DNA from: Actinomycetospora straminea
GTDB lineage: Bacteria > Actinomycetota > Actinomycetes > Mycobacteriales > Pseudonocardiaceae
Direction of reading: 5' to 3'
Assembly: GCF_028737255.1 (NCBI RefSeq)
Contig: NZ_JAQZAN010000001.1
Coordinates: 558,001 to 622,000 of the forward strand
DNA length: 64,000 nt
Below the pieces are notes generated by a model, which saw nothing but the letters and a program-made list of their open reading frames with translations, had not been told where the DNA came from and ran no database searches. The position numbers were made by a program, and so were the translations under genes. Position 1 is the first letter of the stretch. The number at the start of each line of letters is the position of its first letter. Below, one piece after another: positions 33,582 to 42,203 of this stretch.

Positions 33582-34082
33582 GTGGGCATCGGGATGACGA
33601 AGGTCCTGCACGTCAAGCTGCCGGTCACCGACCTCGCGCGCAGCGTGGACTGGTACTGCCGCCTCATGGACCTCGCGCTGGCCTACGAGTTCGTCGAGGA
33701 CGGTGAGCTGCGCGGAGCGGTACTGCACGCGGAGGAGGGTGGGTTCAACCTCGCCCTGCGCCTGCGTCGGCACTGCGCCGGCAACCCCGACCTGACGGGC
33801 TTCGACGTCGTCGGCCTGCACATGGCGACTCGGGAGAGCCTCGTCGGCGTCCGGGAGCGGTGCGCGGCGCTCGGCGCCACGTGCACGGAGATCCAGGACC
33901 GCACGCCCCACGAGGCGGTCGTCGACGTGACCGACCCGGACGGCACCCTGCTGCGCTTCTACTGGGCGGACCTCACCGCCGTCCCCGACGTCTTCGTGGG
34001 CTACGAGTTCGACGGCGACGGCCCGCCCCGCGTCGTCGAGGAGCCCCGCCTCGACGCTCCGCGAGTGCTCGGCCGGACATGA
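33582..34082 (+). CDS. VOC/glyoxalase-fold protein at the left edge of the element
   Basis: 166 residues. TKVLHVKLPVTDLARSVDWY opens the first module, EEGGFNLALRLRRHCAGN closes it, and EAVVDVTDPDGTLLRFYWADL the second. GAGGAG precedes the GTG; an ATG at 33594 is also possible. The final five bases, including the stop, fall inside the left 99-bp direct repeat, so the chromosomal gene ends just outside the tRNA integration site and appears intact. Confidence 0.85.
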   Translation: MGIGMTKVLHVKLPVTDLARSVDWYCRLMDLALAYEFVEDGELRGAVLHAEEGGFNLALRLRRHCAGNPDLTGFDVVGLHMATRESLVGVRERCAALGATCTEIQDRTPHEAVVDVTDPDGTLLRFYWADLTAVPDVFVGYEFDGDGPPRVVEEPRLDAPRVLGRT

Positions 34083-34176
34083 GTCAGCCCCGTCGTCGCT
34101 GGTCAGCGAGGCAACGGGGCTGGTGGTGGCGGGTGAAGGATTCGAACCTTCGAAGCTTTCGCGACGGATTTACAGT
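34078..34176. repeat. attL, left 99-bp direct repeat
   Basis: Identical to 51909-52007. It contains 49 bases of tRNA-downstream sequence including the terminator hairpin (34087-34120), the encoded CCA and the T-arm, variable arm and anticodon-stem 3' part of tRNA-Tyr. After 34176 the sequence diverges from the tRNA, so this copy is a truncated tRNA and is not functional. Confidence 0.92.
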
Positions 34177-34615
34177 GCGCGCCCGTTGTGCATCTGACCT
34201 GCGACGACGTGAGCGATCTTGGCTCCCGCCCGTGAATAGTCCGTACGGACACAGGACCGGTCCCGGTGGTGATCTCGTCGCGGCGCGGGTCCTCCCCGGC
34301 CGGGCCGTGGGTCCGGAGTGCCAGGTACTCCTTCCCGCCTGGCGCGGAGTGGCCCGCGGACTGGCTGGCCTCTGGCGCGTCGCGAGGAGGTCACCGCCGT
34401 CCCGCCCTACCCCCTGATCTCCGAGCGGTGTCGGGTCCGGGCGGAGCCCGTCGTTCGACTATGTGCGCCGCGCGGGAGGATGTGCCATCGACTACTTATA
34501 GTTGCTTCACTAGGCGAGCGATAAGCCATCCGGGCGTCAACGCTGGCTCCCGACCCGAACGACTGTCACAATCTGTGATTCTTTCGGCGACGCTGCACGA
34601 GCATTGGAGAGGATC
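34177..34615. other. left-end non-coding region of the element
   Basis: No gene with believable composition is found in these ~440 bases. Features seen are a TATAGT element at ~34497 within an AT-rich patch and a small palindrome TCACA-ATC-TGTGA at 34566-34578, about 38 bases before the first small gene, which may be its operator. Confidence 0.4.
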
Positions 34616-34843
34616 GTGCGACACGAGGCCCCCTTGTTCCCTGATCCTGCACTGGGGTGTGACGAGCGAGCGCAGTACCTCGAGGCCGCTCGCAGAGCCG
34701 CGTCTGCCTACCCGGGCGCCCTCGGGGAGCTTGTCAGCCGCGAACTACGGGCATACGCGGAGTTCGGCTTTCGCCTGACCGGAGACAACCTCATCTTCCG
34801 CCTCGCTGCTGAGGTGCTGGCCGAGGTCGAGGAGGCGGGGTGA
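34616..34843 (+). CDS. small hypothetical protein, paralogue 1
   Basis: 75 residues. The core AARRAASAYPGALGELVSRE, continuing LRAYAEFGFRLTGDNLIFRLAAEVLA, is repeated with changes in the next gene, showing a tandem duplication. The GTG is preceded by GGAGAGG. It is helical and soluble by composition. The stop overlaps the next start. I do not recognise a named family; proteins with a YPGALGELV core look like element-borne accessory genes. Confidence 0.7.
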   Translation: MRHEAPLFPDPALGCDERAQYLEAARRAASAYPGALGELVSRELRAYAEFGFRLTGDNLIFRLAAEVLAEVEEAG

Positions 34844-35145
34844 TGACCGCTCCAACGTGGGCCACTGCCGTCGCGCACGGCGCCATCGCGACGCATGCGG
34901 TCTCGGCCCAGCCAATGATCTCAGGACGTGTCGCGAAGCTCCAGCTCCACGAGCAGTCGCGCTTGCGGGCGGCCGCTGAGCACTCCCGGCGGGTCTACCC
35001 CGGCGCGCTCGGTGAGTTGGTCGCTCGGGAGCTCAGTTGGTACGTCGAGTTCGGATGTCGACTTGCCGAGGACGGGCTCGGGGCACGCTTGGCCACCCAG
35101 GTCCTCGCCTTTCCGGCGGCGAGCAAGGAGCACTTACGGTCGTAA
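34843..35145 (+). CDS. small hypothetical protein, paralogue 2
   Basis: 100 residues. After a variable N-terminus, AAEHSRRVYPGALGELVARE and LSWYVEFGCRLAEDGLGARLATQVLA align with the preceding gene at roughly half of positions. The ATG overlaps the previous TGA (TGATG) and GGAGG lies seven bases upstream; a GTG one codon earlier is possible. The pair is conserved enough to indicate selection on both copies. Function unknown. Confidence 0.7.
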   Translation: MTAPTWATAVAHGAIATHAVSAQPMISGRVAKLQLHEQSRLRAAAEHSRRVYPGALGELVARELSWYVEFGCRLAEDGLGARLATQVLAFPAASKEHLRS

Positions 35146-35496
35146 CGACAGGGTGTCCGCTTTCTCGATCATCGGGTCGCCGCGGCGGCTCTGCGCGAAC
35201 AACTGCGGGTGCGGCTCGGCGGCAGCGTCGGCGGGCCGTGGCCGAGCACGGCGCCAGCCGCGCGCAGCGCCACGAGACCGACGCCGCGAGACCGCCGAGC
35301 CGTGGCCGCACGGCGCTTGGCACCGCGCCGCCGCAGGCGGCGCCTTGATCCCCTAGAGCCGGATTCGGCAGGGTCGCGGCTTTGACGCTGACGGCCCTCA
35401 TATATGTAGATCTCGCACCTACTGCTGCCCCAGTGCTGCGCGTAGATGAAAGCGGAATGGGTGCGCTCGCCGTGAAGGGCTGCGAGCCGGCGGGAG
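35146..35496. other. non-coding region with GC-rich hairpin
   Basis: No credible gene in 351 bases. A hairpin GCGCCGCC-GCA-GGCGGCGC at 35325-35343 lies beyond the end of the minus-strand polymer operon and may terminate it. An AT-rich patch (TATATGTAGAT) near 35400 could hold a promoter. Confidence 0.4.
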
Positions 35497-36519
35497 TCAG
35501 ACCCGTCGGGCCATGCGGAAGCGCTCCGCGAAGAATCCGTCGCCGTCGAGCACCGAGGCCCCGCCAAAGTCGCCCATGGTTGGTCCGTTCGCGCCGGCCC
35601 GACTGGAGATAAAGCGGTGTCGATCGTCGCTGTCGAGACCGAGGTAGATCGCCGAGTGATCGATGTCGGGCTCGTCGTCCGTCGTGAAGAAGAGGAGATC
35701 ACCCGGCTTCAGGTTCGCGAGATCGAGGGGTCGTGACCCCTCGTCCTCGAGCAGCAGGGTGCCCGGCCCATCGTGCGCCATAGAGTCGGCACGACGGGGC
35801 AAGCCTTCACCAGTGTCTCCCGCCAGCAGGGGCAGGCCCGACCGGTACCCGTAGACCATGCGGAGGAACCCGGAGCAGTCCAATGCGCCCGCCTGACCCG
35901 CGCTGGGTGTCTTCTCAGTGCCGTCCCCGAACGACCAGGGCCGGTCGAGGAAGTCGTAGAAGTCGGCCCCGATCTGCCGCTTGCCGTTGTCGAGCTCGGG
36001 CCCGAACGCCGCGTCGCCCGCAAAGCGGAGACCGTCGGCGTCGACCTGGTCCGGAGTGCCCTGCACGTACTGCGTCGCGATCTCGAGGATGTCCGGGCTG
36101 CGCTCGGCGAGCGCATGCGACAGCCACGTCCGCGCCCACGTCTCGTCCTGAGCGCTGGCGTGCCACGGCTGCGGCGCCAGGCGGACCCATTGCCCCGTCT
36201 CGACCGAGGCCCTCGTCCCGCTCTCGGCGAAGACCCGCAGTGGCCCAGCCAGGGTGACCGTTCGGGCGCCTTCGGTGAGGGTGGCGACCGTGATGTCCTG
36301 CTGATCCCGGACCTCGGTCACGCCTGGTCCGATCCGCTCGAAGACGAAGCCCGCAGGGTCCGCAGACGGCAGGGCCGCCGCATCGTCGTCACCCGCGAAG
36401 CCCGAGAACGGGACGAGCAGCACGCCGGCGACGAGCCCGACGACAACGCCGAGGACGCCCACGACGATGATTCCGATGGCGTGGGAGCCACCGCGCTCTC
36501 CCGGCACTCTTCGCTTCAA
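35497..36519 (-). CDS. membrane-anchored NlpC/P60-type peptidase
   Basis: 340 residues. One N-terminal transmembrane helix (residues ~14-38, IGIIVVGVLGVVVGLVAGVL) is followed by a beta-rich region and a C-terminal NlpC/P60 domain. The nucleophile C215 is in ALDCSGFLRMVYGY, the general base H288 is in DIDHSAIYLG, and LKPGDLLFF is a typical strand motif. Such enzymes cut gamma-D-glutamyl bonds. As the last gene of the CapA-CapB-CapC operon, it is a good candidate for a poly-gamma-glutamate hydrolase that trims or releases polymer, replacing the CapD/PgdS role; it could also act on peptidoglycan. Confidence 0.85.
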   Translation of the reverse strand: MKRRVPGERGGSHAIGIIVVGVLGVVVGLVAGVLLVPFSGFAGDDDAAALPSADPAGFVFERIGPGVTEVRDQQDITVATLTEGARTVTLAGPLRVFAESGTRASVETGQWVRLAPQPWHASAQDETWARTWLSHALAERSPDILEIATQYVQGTPDQVDADGLRFAGDAAFGPELDNGKRQIGADFYDFLDRPWSFGDGTEKTPSAGQAGALDCSGFLRMVYGYRSGLPLLAGDTGEGLPRRADSMAHDGPGTLLLEDEGSRPLDLANLKPGDLLFFTTDDEPDIDHSAIYLGLDSDDRHRFISSRAGANGPTMGDFGGASVLDGDGFFAERFRMARRV

Positions 36520-36529
36520 GTCGAGTCCT

Positions 36530-37015
36530 TCATCGAGTACTGACCAGGCCGAGCAGGAGTCCGACCACGAGGACGCCGTAGGCCAGTGCGCTGACCGTCA
36601 GCGTGCAGAGCAGGGTCGGACGAGTTGGCTGGCGAACCAATTGGTAAGCGATCAAGCCCGGGATGATGAACCCGAGCGTCTCGCTGGAGAACAGCAAGGG
36701 ATAGTCGCGGTGGATGAGGAGGAACAGGCCGATGGAGAGGAGGACGCTTACCATTGTCACCGAGGCAAAGAGTCGCTTGCCGTAGAGGATGACGTGCCTC
36801 TGAAGCACCCGTGTGGCCAGGTAGGTGGTCGCCGTCACCGCGACGATGACGATGACCTTTCGCGTGTCCTCGGCCATTGCGAGCGCCAGCCATCCCGGCG
36901 TGATCATGCCGCCCGGCGAGAGGTTGGTCGTGAGGTAGCACCCCAGTGCCAAGAGCAGCCCGATGGCGAGCGCGATCGTCGCCTCCTCGGACGGCAGCGC
37001 TCCGAATCCGATCAC
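36530..37015 (-). CDS. pgsC: poly-gamma-glutamate biosynthesis protein CapC/PgsC
   Basis: 161 residues, nearly all membrane. About five helices are seen, with family landmarks NLSPGGMITPGWLALAM near residue 31-47, VTATTYLATRVLQRHVILYGKR and LGFIIPGLIAYQLVRQPTRP. Length and motif order match CapC/PgsC, the integral subunit that works with the CapB ligase. The start overlaps the CapB stop by four bases. It is followed by the NlpC/P60 gene. Confidence 0.92.
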   Translation of the reverse strand: MIGFGALPSEEATIALAIGLLLALGCYLTTNLSPGGMITPGWLALAMAEDTRKVIVIVAVTATTYLATRVLQRHVILYGKRLFASVTMVSVLLSIGLFLLIHRDYPLLFSSETLGFIIPGLIAYQLVRQPTRPTLLCTLTVSALAYGVLVVGLLLGLVSTR

Positions 37016-38259
37016 AACAGCGTCCGCCGCTGCGCCGGGATCAGCAGTGTCGTCTCGGACGGCGCGGGCGCCGGGATTGCCGCATGTGCCGTGGGCGACT
37101 CCGCGATGCGCTCAAGCAGGACTTCTCCTTGGCCGTGGATGTTCCCGACCGCCACCATCGACGCCGCTCCGGAGGCATCGGTGACGAGGGCGTCCGCGAG
37201 TGCCGTGAAGTCGAGGGGGCCACCGAGCTCGACGGTCCTCTCGTCCATGGCCGGCGACATCGACGCTCGTGCCGAGCGCGTCTGCTCTCCGATCACCACC
37301 ACACGGTCGGGCATCAGCTGCGAGGTCATCTCGCCCATCTGCCCGTTGCGTTCGATGCGGTCGGCTCGGCAGTTGATGACCAGGTTCAATGGGCGTCCGA
37401 TCAGTCCGCGATCCTCGAGGAGCCGCACGTTTTTAAGCGTCGACTCCGGGTCGTTGGCCGCAAAGATGTTCGCGAACGACACCGTGCGTCCCCCGAGGTC
37501 GTGCGTGCTGACCGCGACGGTGCCGGGGTCTGGTCGAGAGGCGACCATGGCGTCGAGCGCGACGTCCCGACGGACCCCGCACAGTGCCGCCACGGCGATG
37601 GCCACGGCAACGTTCTCCTTGAACGTGATCCAGGGGAAGCGGGCCACCTCGGAGTCGCTGACGGACTCGGGGTCGACCTCAATGAGTCGACAGTTTCGGC
37701 GCTGCGCTTCCTTTCGGAGCACGTCCACGCGGTCCTGCTCCGCTGTGACGCAGATGCCGCCCACCGGCATCGAGCGGGACAACGACCGAGCGACGTCGTC
37801 GAGTGTAGGACCCATCTCGGTCAGGTGATCCTCACGGACATTGCAGATCACGCAGATGGTCGACCGGATTAGCTTCTGCTCGTTGACCTCCTGGAGGTCC
37901 GGGAGCACCGCCATGCACTCGATGACGAGCGCATCCGGACCGAACGCAGCTGCTCGTCGCACGATGTCGATCTGTTCGACGATATTGGCCAGGCCGAACT
38001 TCCGGTGGATCGGCTCGTCCTCGCCGTCCGGCCTGATGAAGCGAGCCGCCGTGCCGGTCGTCTTGGCGACGGTGAGGCGGCCTCCACCCCGGAGGGCGCC
38101 AGCACAGAGCCGCGTGATCGAGCTCTTCCCGCGGATGCCGTTGATGACGATCCTCGTCGGGATGGTCTCGAGATGCTTGTGGTGACGCCGCTGCTCGGCC
38201 ACACCCGCCACGAGCGCGATCAGACAGCCGACCGCGTAGACGGTGAAAAGGAAGCCCAT
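37012..38259 (-). CDS. pgsB: poly-gamma-glutamate synthase CapB/PgsB
   Basis: 415 residues. An N-terminal membrane anchor (residues 2-20) precedes the Mur-ligase-like ATP loop IVINGIRGKSSITRL (G41-S47). TTGTAARFIRPDGEDEPIHR, ECMAVLPDLQE and NVREDHLTEMGPT follow, all typical of CapB. It ligates glutamate (or a related amino acid) through its gamma-carboxyl using ATP at the membrane. It is translationally coupled to CapC, with the membrane protein and CapA upstream in the same operon. Polymer identity is inferred from family membership only. Confidence 0.94.
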   Translation of the reverse strand: MGFLFTVYAVGCLIALVAGVAEQRRHHKHLETIPTRIVINGIRGKSSITRLCAGALRGGGRLTVAKTTGTAARFIRPDGEDEPIHRKFGLANIVEQIDIVRRAAAFGPDALVIECMAVLPDLQEVNEQKLIRSTICVICNVREDHLTEMGPTLDDVARSLSRSMPVGGICVTAEQDRVDVLRKEAQRRNCRLIEVDPESVSDSEVARFPWITFKENVAVAIAVAALCGVRRDVALDAMVASRPDPGTVAVSTHDLGGRTVSFANIFAANDPESTLKNVRLLEDRGLIGRPLNLVINCRADRIERNGQMGEMTSQLMPDRVVVIGEQTRSARASMSPAMDERTVELGGPLDFTALADALVTDASGAASMVAVGNIHGQGEVLLERIAESPTAHAAIPAPAPSETTLLIPAQRRTLL

Positions 38260-38260
38260 G

Positions 38261-39874
38261 TCAGCGGCCCACCGTCATCAGTGGGCCACGCTCGAGGAGC
38301 AGGGTGTCGGCTCGGGTCAGCTCGTCCGCGCTTCCCGGCCCGGTCGGCCGCTGAGTCACTCGGAGCACGACTGTGGGCGCCAGGAACGACTCCGGGTCGC
38401 TGACCACCCTCGTCTCGTCGTCGGTCGACGTCGCCTCGCCGTCCGCCTTGGCCCTCCACACCAGCACCCGAGCGAGGATGTGGTTCAACGCCGCGGCGAT
38501 CGCGCCCGTCTCGTTGAGTCGTTCCGGCGGAACGGGTGTGGGAGTGGGACCCCCCGCGGGGACGGCAGCGATCGCTCGAGCGTGATCGGCCAGCGACCTC
38601 AGCGGGCGGATCGCCGAGATGTAGGTCCACGTCAGGAGGACAAGCGCGAGGACGCCGGCGATCCCGGCGACCACGGCTGACGTCCGCTTCACCGGATTGC
38701 TCGCGTACAGCGCGGTCGACGGGTCGTGCGCTCCAACGGCGACGAGGCGCAGCGTCGCGCTGGCGTCTCCGTACCCGATCGGAGCCGCGGTGACCACCGT
38801 GGGTGCACGTGTCGGCAGCGCCGACGTGGTCGGAGCCCCGTCGAGAGCTCGCCGCGCCGCCTGACGGAGGTCGTCGCCCTGCAGCGGCTCAAAGGCCGTG
38901 TAGCCGGAGCTCTTCAGGATGGTCCGCATCTCCGTGTCGACGACCGTGATCGCCGATGAGGGCGTCCGGAGGTGGTCGTTCAGCGCGCGGATGTCGAACT
39001 GACCGACCAGCGCACGCCCGTCACTTAGCGTCGAGGTGGCGACGAGATGCGGTTCGGCCCCTCCAGAGTTGAGCAGCGAGAGGCCCGGCCTCGGCACGGC
39101 GGTCAGGGTCGCGGTGCCGTCACCGGCGGAGGCCAGAGTCCGTGCGTCGGCGTCGAGGACGTACGCGCCCTTGAAGAGGGGCCGGGTCAGCACCGCGCGA
39201 GCCGCTGTACTGGCGGGATCGGTGAGCGCGGTGCTGCCGACTGCCACTGCGTCCAGTCCGGACAGAGCGCTCTCGAGTTCGTGCCGCACGACGGCGGCAG
39301 CACCGTCAGTAGCCTCCTGGGCGCCACCGGCCAGAGCGGGCTCCGAGACGTGGCCCTCACTCACGGCGAACGGGGTGAGGACGACCCAGGAAGTGATGAC
39401 AGCGCCCACCAGACAGAAGATGGCCGCCGAGGTCACGGTGCGGCGCCGACCTTCGGGAAAGTCGCCTCGGACGGTGTCCGCGATGCGGTCGACTTCGCGG
39501 TTCATGGAGGTACGGATTTCGGGGCCGGCTCCGGCCACTGCCGACTCGAGGTCGACTCGCAGCAGACGGATAGGCGTCACGATCAGGCGTCGGAGGGCGA
39601 CGTAGGCCCACATCGCGACGAGGGCGAGTGACAGCCCCACCACGAGCGCCGGGTGCTCCGTGCCACCGGTCGCGAGTCCGGTCCGCTCGTCCACGACAGC
39701 GGCGGGCAGGGCGATCAACACCACCGCGGCGATCAGGAGCGTGACGAACAGCGCGGCAGGCGCCACGCCGACACCTGATGGGAACTTGATCGGCGGGAAG
39801 GCGTACAGGGACATGGGCGACGCGCGCGTACCTCCGCTCTCGTCCCTCTCCGACGGTGCCTTTGTCACGGTCAT
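38261..39874 (-). CDS. four-helix membrane protein with extracellular sensor-like domain and HAMP-like segment
   Basis: 537 residues. Predicted membrane helices lie at ~38-58, 76-94 and 149-169, followed by a ~250-residue extracytoplasmic region with Cache/dCache-like phrases (DGRALVGQFDIRALNDHLR, AITVVDTEMRTILKSSGY). A fourth helix (TSAVVAGIAGVLALVLLTW) leads into a HAMP-like linker (RPLRSLADHARAIAAVPAGG). No kinase, cyclase or other output domain follows. It lies in-line between CapA and CapB with one base to CapB, and GGGGGGAGA precedes its ATG. It may sense or couple polymer synthesis; I know of no such subunit in standard PGA operons. Confidence 0.75.
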   Translation of the reverse strand: MTVTKAPSERDESGGTRASPMSLYAFPPIKFPSGVGVAPAALFVTLLIAAVVLIALPAAVVDERTGLATGGTEHPALVVGLSLALVAMWAYVALRRLIVTPIRLLRVDLESAVAGAGPEIRTSMNREVDRIADTVRGDFPEGRRRTVTSAAIFCLVGAVITSWVVLTPFAVSEGHVSEPALAGGAQEATDGAAAVVRHELESALSGLDAVAVGSTALTDPASTAARAVLTRPLFKGAYVLDADARTLASAGDGTATLTAVPRPGLSLLNSGGAEPHLVATSTLSDGRALVGQFDIRALNDHLRTPSSAITVVDTEMRTILKSSGYTAFEPLQGDDLRQAARRALDGAPTTSALPTRAPTVVTAAPIGYGDASATLRLVAVGAHDPSTALYASNPVKRTSAVVAGIAGVLALVLLTWTYISAIRPLRSLADHARAIAAVPAGGPTPTPVPPERLNETGAIAAALNHILARVLVWRAKADGEATSTDDETRVVSDPESFLAPTVVLRVTQRPTGPGSADELTRADTLLLERGPLMTVGR

Positions 39875-39995
39875 TTCTCCCCCCGGGTTGTTTCTGGTCC
39901 TCGTGCTGCCGCAGCGCGTGGTGATCCGGGCGCCGGCTGTTTCGTCGTCTGTGGTGTGCGCGTCCCGCCGGTGCCGAGAGCGGGACGACCTGTGT

Positions 39996-42203
39996 TCACG
40001 GGCCGAGGGGAAGGAGTGGTGGAGGTAGCTGCTCCCCCGTCCCGAGGCTCGAACCCTCGAGTCGGACAGACCCTCCGGGTGCACTCCGCACGTGTGTGGC
40101 CTGAGACGGAGCCATGGCGCCCGGCACCGACCACTCGATGAGCCGGAACGCGTCGAGACGCGCGCTGACTTCGTCCGGTGTGCCGTCGCCTCGCATATCG
40201 GCGGGCGACGTCAGTCGGGCGAACACCCCGACGGCCACAGCGTCTGGAGGCGCGTCGGCGTCAATCCGTAACGGCTGCCAACCCCCGCGGTCCGTCTCAC
40301 CGTGGAGGACCCGCACCGTCTGCCCGGTCGACGGCCCGCGCGTGTCCGCAAACCAGGAGAGCTGGAGCTCCAGCTGCGCTCCCTGAGAGAGACGCACCGA
40401 CCCGGCCAACGAGACCCGGGCCCGAGAGGCGGGACGAGCGACAGGGAGCGGCGTCGCACGCGTGCCGGGCTCCTCGTCGTCTTTGTTCAACCGACGCAGG
40501 CGCTCCGAGTTCGGGTCGGTCAACAACAGACGATGGGTGGTGGTACCGATGGCAGGAGCAGGGTCCCCGTTGTCGCGCTGGAGCTCGTAGACGAGTCCGC
40601 GTCCGGCGGCGTCGTCCGGCACGACCCGGGTGTCCGGCCCCTGGGTCCACAGCGCGCCCGGGCCGACGCCGAGCACGTCGTTCTCGAACTCGCCGCTCCA
40701 GAGCAGATCGCGGCCCAGGTCGACGACGCCAGGCGTGGCCTCACGGGGCATCCAGCCCGGCGTCACCTCACTGATCCGCCCGTCGTCCGGCGGCTCCACT
40801 GTCGCCAACCGACGAGCCGTCGATGACGCCCTGGCGACGTCGAGCTCCAGTGCTCCGTCCTCCATCACGAACGGTCCGCGACTCAGGCCTCCGGCCGTCC
40901 GGGTTACCCGCTCCGCGAGGTCAGACCTGATGCCGCGGGCGACATAGCCCTCGATCGCCACCGGCTCGAGGAACGCACGGATTATCTGGCCGCGCCGGAC
41001 GTGGACGTTGAGGACATAGCTCTGGAACGTCGGCCACACCGTCTGGTCGAAGACCAGGTTGCCGAGTGACCACGCCGCAAGGCTCCCGCCGTCCCAGTCC
41101 ATCCCGCCCACGACGTGCGGGTGCGCGTTGACCACGAGGGTCGCGCCGGCCTGGCGCGCGATCGCCGTGTAGGACTCGACCTGCCCAGAGGGCTGCCTCC
41201 CGTACTCAAAGCCGCCGTGCACGCTGAAGATCACGACGGCCCCGGAAGCGCTCGCTGCGGCCACCGAGTCGCGCACACGGCCCGGATCACACGGCGCGGC
41301 GCCGCCCTTGCCCGGGCCCGCAACGTAGGAGATCGGGTTCTCCGTGCCCGTGATCGTTGTGCACCCCAGGAAGGCGAAGCGCGCTCCTTTGGCGCCGATC
41401 ACCGCAGGGACGTAGGCCGCATCCACGGAGTTGCCCAGCCCGAACTGCCTCAGGCCGGGAGTGAAGCCTGCCCGCGCGAAACCGTCGACCGTGGACCTCA
41501 CACCCGGCTCGAGGAGGTCGTACTGGTGGTTGTTCGCCAGACCGACGACGTCGACGCCGGCGGTGGCGAGCGCCTCGGGCATCGCAGGCCCGCTCGCGAA
41601 GACGAACTCCTTCGTCGGGTGGGCGCGGTCCGTCCGCGGACCGAGGGCGTTCACGAATGGCTCGTCAGAGATCGGGCTCTCGACGTTCACCGCAGTCAGG
41701 TCGGCCTGCGCCAAGAGAGGCGCGACCGAACTGAGGAGCGAGACGTGCTCCTCCACGTTCGACGGGTCCTTGATCAGCCCGTCGGACGTCACACCGTCCT
41801 CGTTCGGATCGAAGAAGCGGCGACCCATCATCACGTCGCCCCCGAACTGCAGAGCAACGGTCTCGCCGTCGTCCGGAGTCATCCGAATTAGCAACGGATC
41901 GCCCTGGAAGCCGGCTCGGGTCCGGCCCAGGAACCCTGCGCGCGACGCAGAGATCCAGGCACCTCCCGGAGCGACAGGGACGGAGAAGAAGCCGTTCGCG
42001 TCGCTACGCGTCCTCTCGGCACCGGCGGAGATCTCCGCGCCGGCGAGAGGTGACCCGTCGAGAGCGATGACTCGCCCCGTCACAGGACCAGTCACCAGGC
42101 GGGAGTCGGGGCCGGTTGGACCCGAGCATCCGGATAAGAGCACAACTATCGCAAGGAGAACGACGAGACCCGTCAACTGAGGCCGACGAAAGCTCTCGAT
42201 CAT
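39996..42203 (-). CDS. pgsA: CapA/PgsA-family lipoprotein with extra N- and C-terminal domains
   Basis: 735 residues, about twice the usual CapA length. The signal peptide ends in the lipobox LLSGC (C26). Next is a carboxypeptidase-regulatory-like beta domain (VTGRVIALDGSPLAGAEISA). The CapA metallophosphatase-like core then begins at ~115: VALQFGGDVMMGRRFF, VVGLANNHQYDLLEPG, VIFSVHGGFEYG and LVVNAHPHVVGGMDWD. A C-terminal ~250-residue beta-rich region follows (SVRLSQGAQLELQLSWFADT) that looks like a carbohydrate-binding or jelly-roll module. CapA assists PGA export or retention. First gene of the operon. Confidence 0.9.
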   Translation of the reverse strand: MIESFRRPQLTGLVVLLAIVVLLSGCSGPTGPDSRLVTGPVTGRVIALDGSPLAGAEISAGAERTRSDANGFFSVPVAPGGAWISASRAGFLGRTRAGFQGDPLLIRMTPDDGETVALQFGGDVMMGRRFFDPNEDGVTSDGLIKDPSNVEEHVSLLSSVAPLLAQADLTAVNVESPISDEPFVNALGPRTDRAHPTKEFVFASGPAMPEALATAGVDVVGLANNHQYDLLEPGVRSTVDGFARAGFTPGLRQFGLGNSVDAAYVPAVIGAKGARFAFLGCTTITGTENPISYVAGPGKGGAAPCDPGRVRDSVAAASASGAVVIFSVHGGFEYGRQPSGQVESYTAIARQAGATLVVNAHPHVVGGMDWDGGSLAAWSLGNLVFDQTVWPTFQSYVLNVHVRRGQIIRAFLEPVAIEGYVARGIRSDLAERVTRTAGGLSRGPFVMEDGALELDVARASSTARRLATVEPPDDGRISEVTPGWMPREATPGVVDLGRDLLWSGEFENDVLGVGPGALWTQGPDTRVVPDDAAGRGLVYELQRDNGDPAPAIGTTTHRLLLTDPNSERLRRLNKDDEEPGTRATPLPVARPASRARVSLAGSVRLSQGAQLELQLSWFADTRGPSTGQTVRVLHGETDRGGWQPLRIDADAPPDAVAVGVFARLTSPADMRGDGTPDEVSARLDAFRLIEWSVPGAMAPSQATHVRSAPGGSVRLEGSSLGTGEQLPPPLLPLGP

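Noticed and set aside
34141-34176. A second tRNA gene at the left end
   Set aside because: Only the 3' half is present; the sequence departs from the tRNA after the anticodon loop region. It is the attL copy.
35169-35702. 177-codon minus-strand frame beside the NlpC/P60 gene
   Set aside because: Ser/Thr/Arg-rich shadow that partly overlaps the NlpC/P60 gene in another frame.
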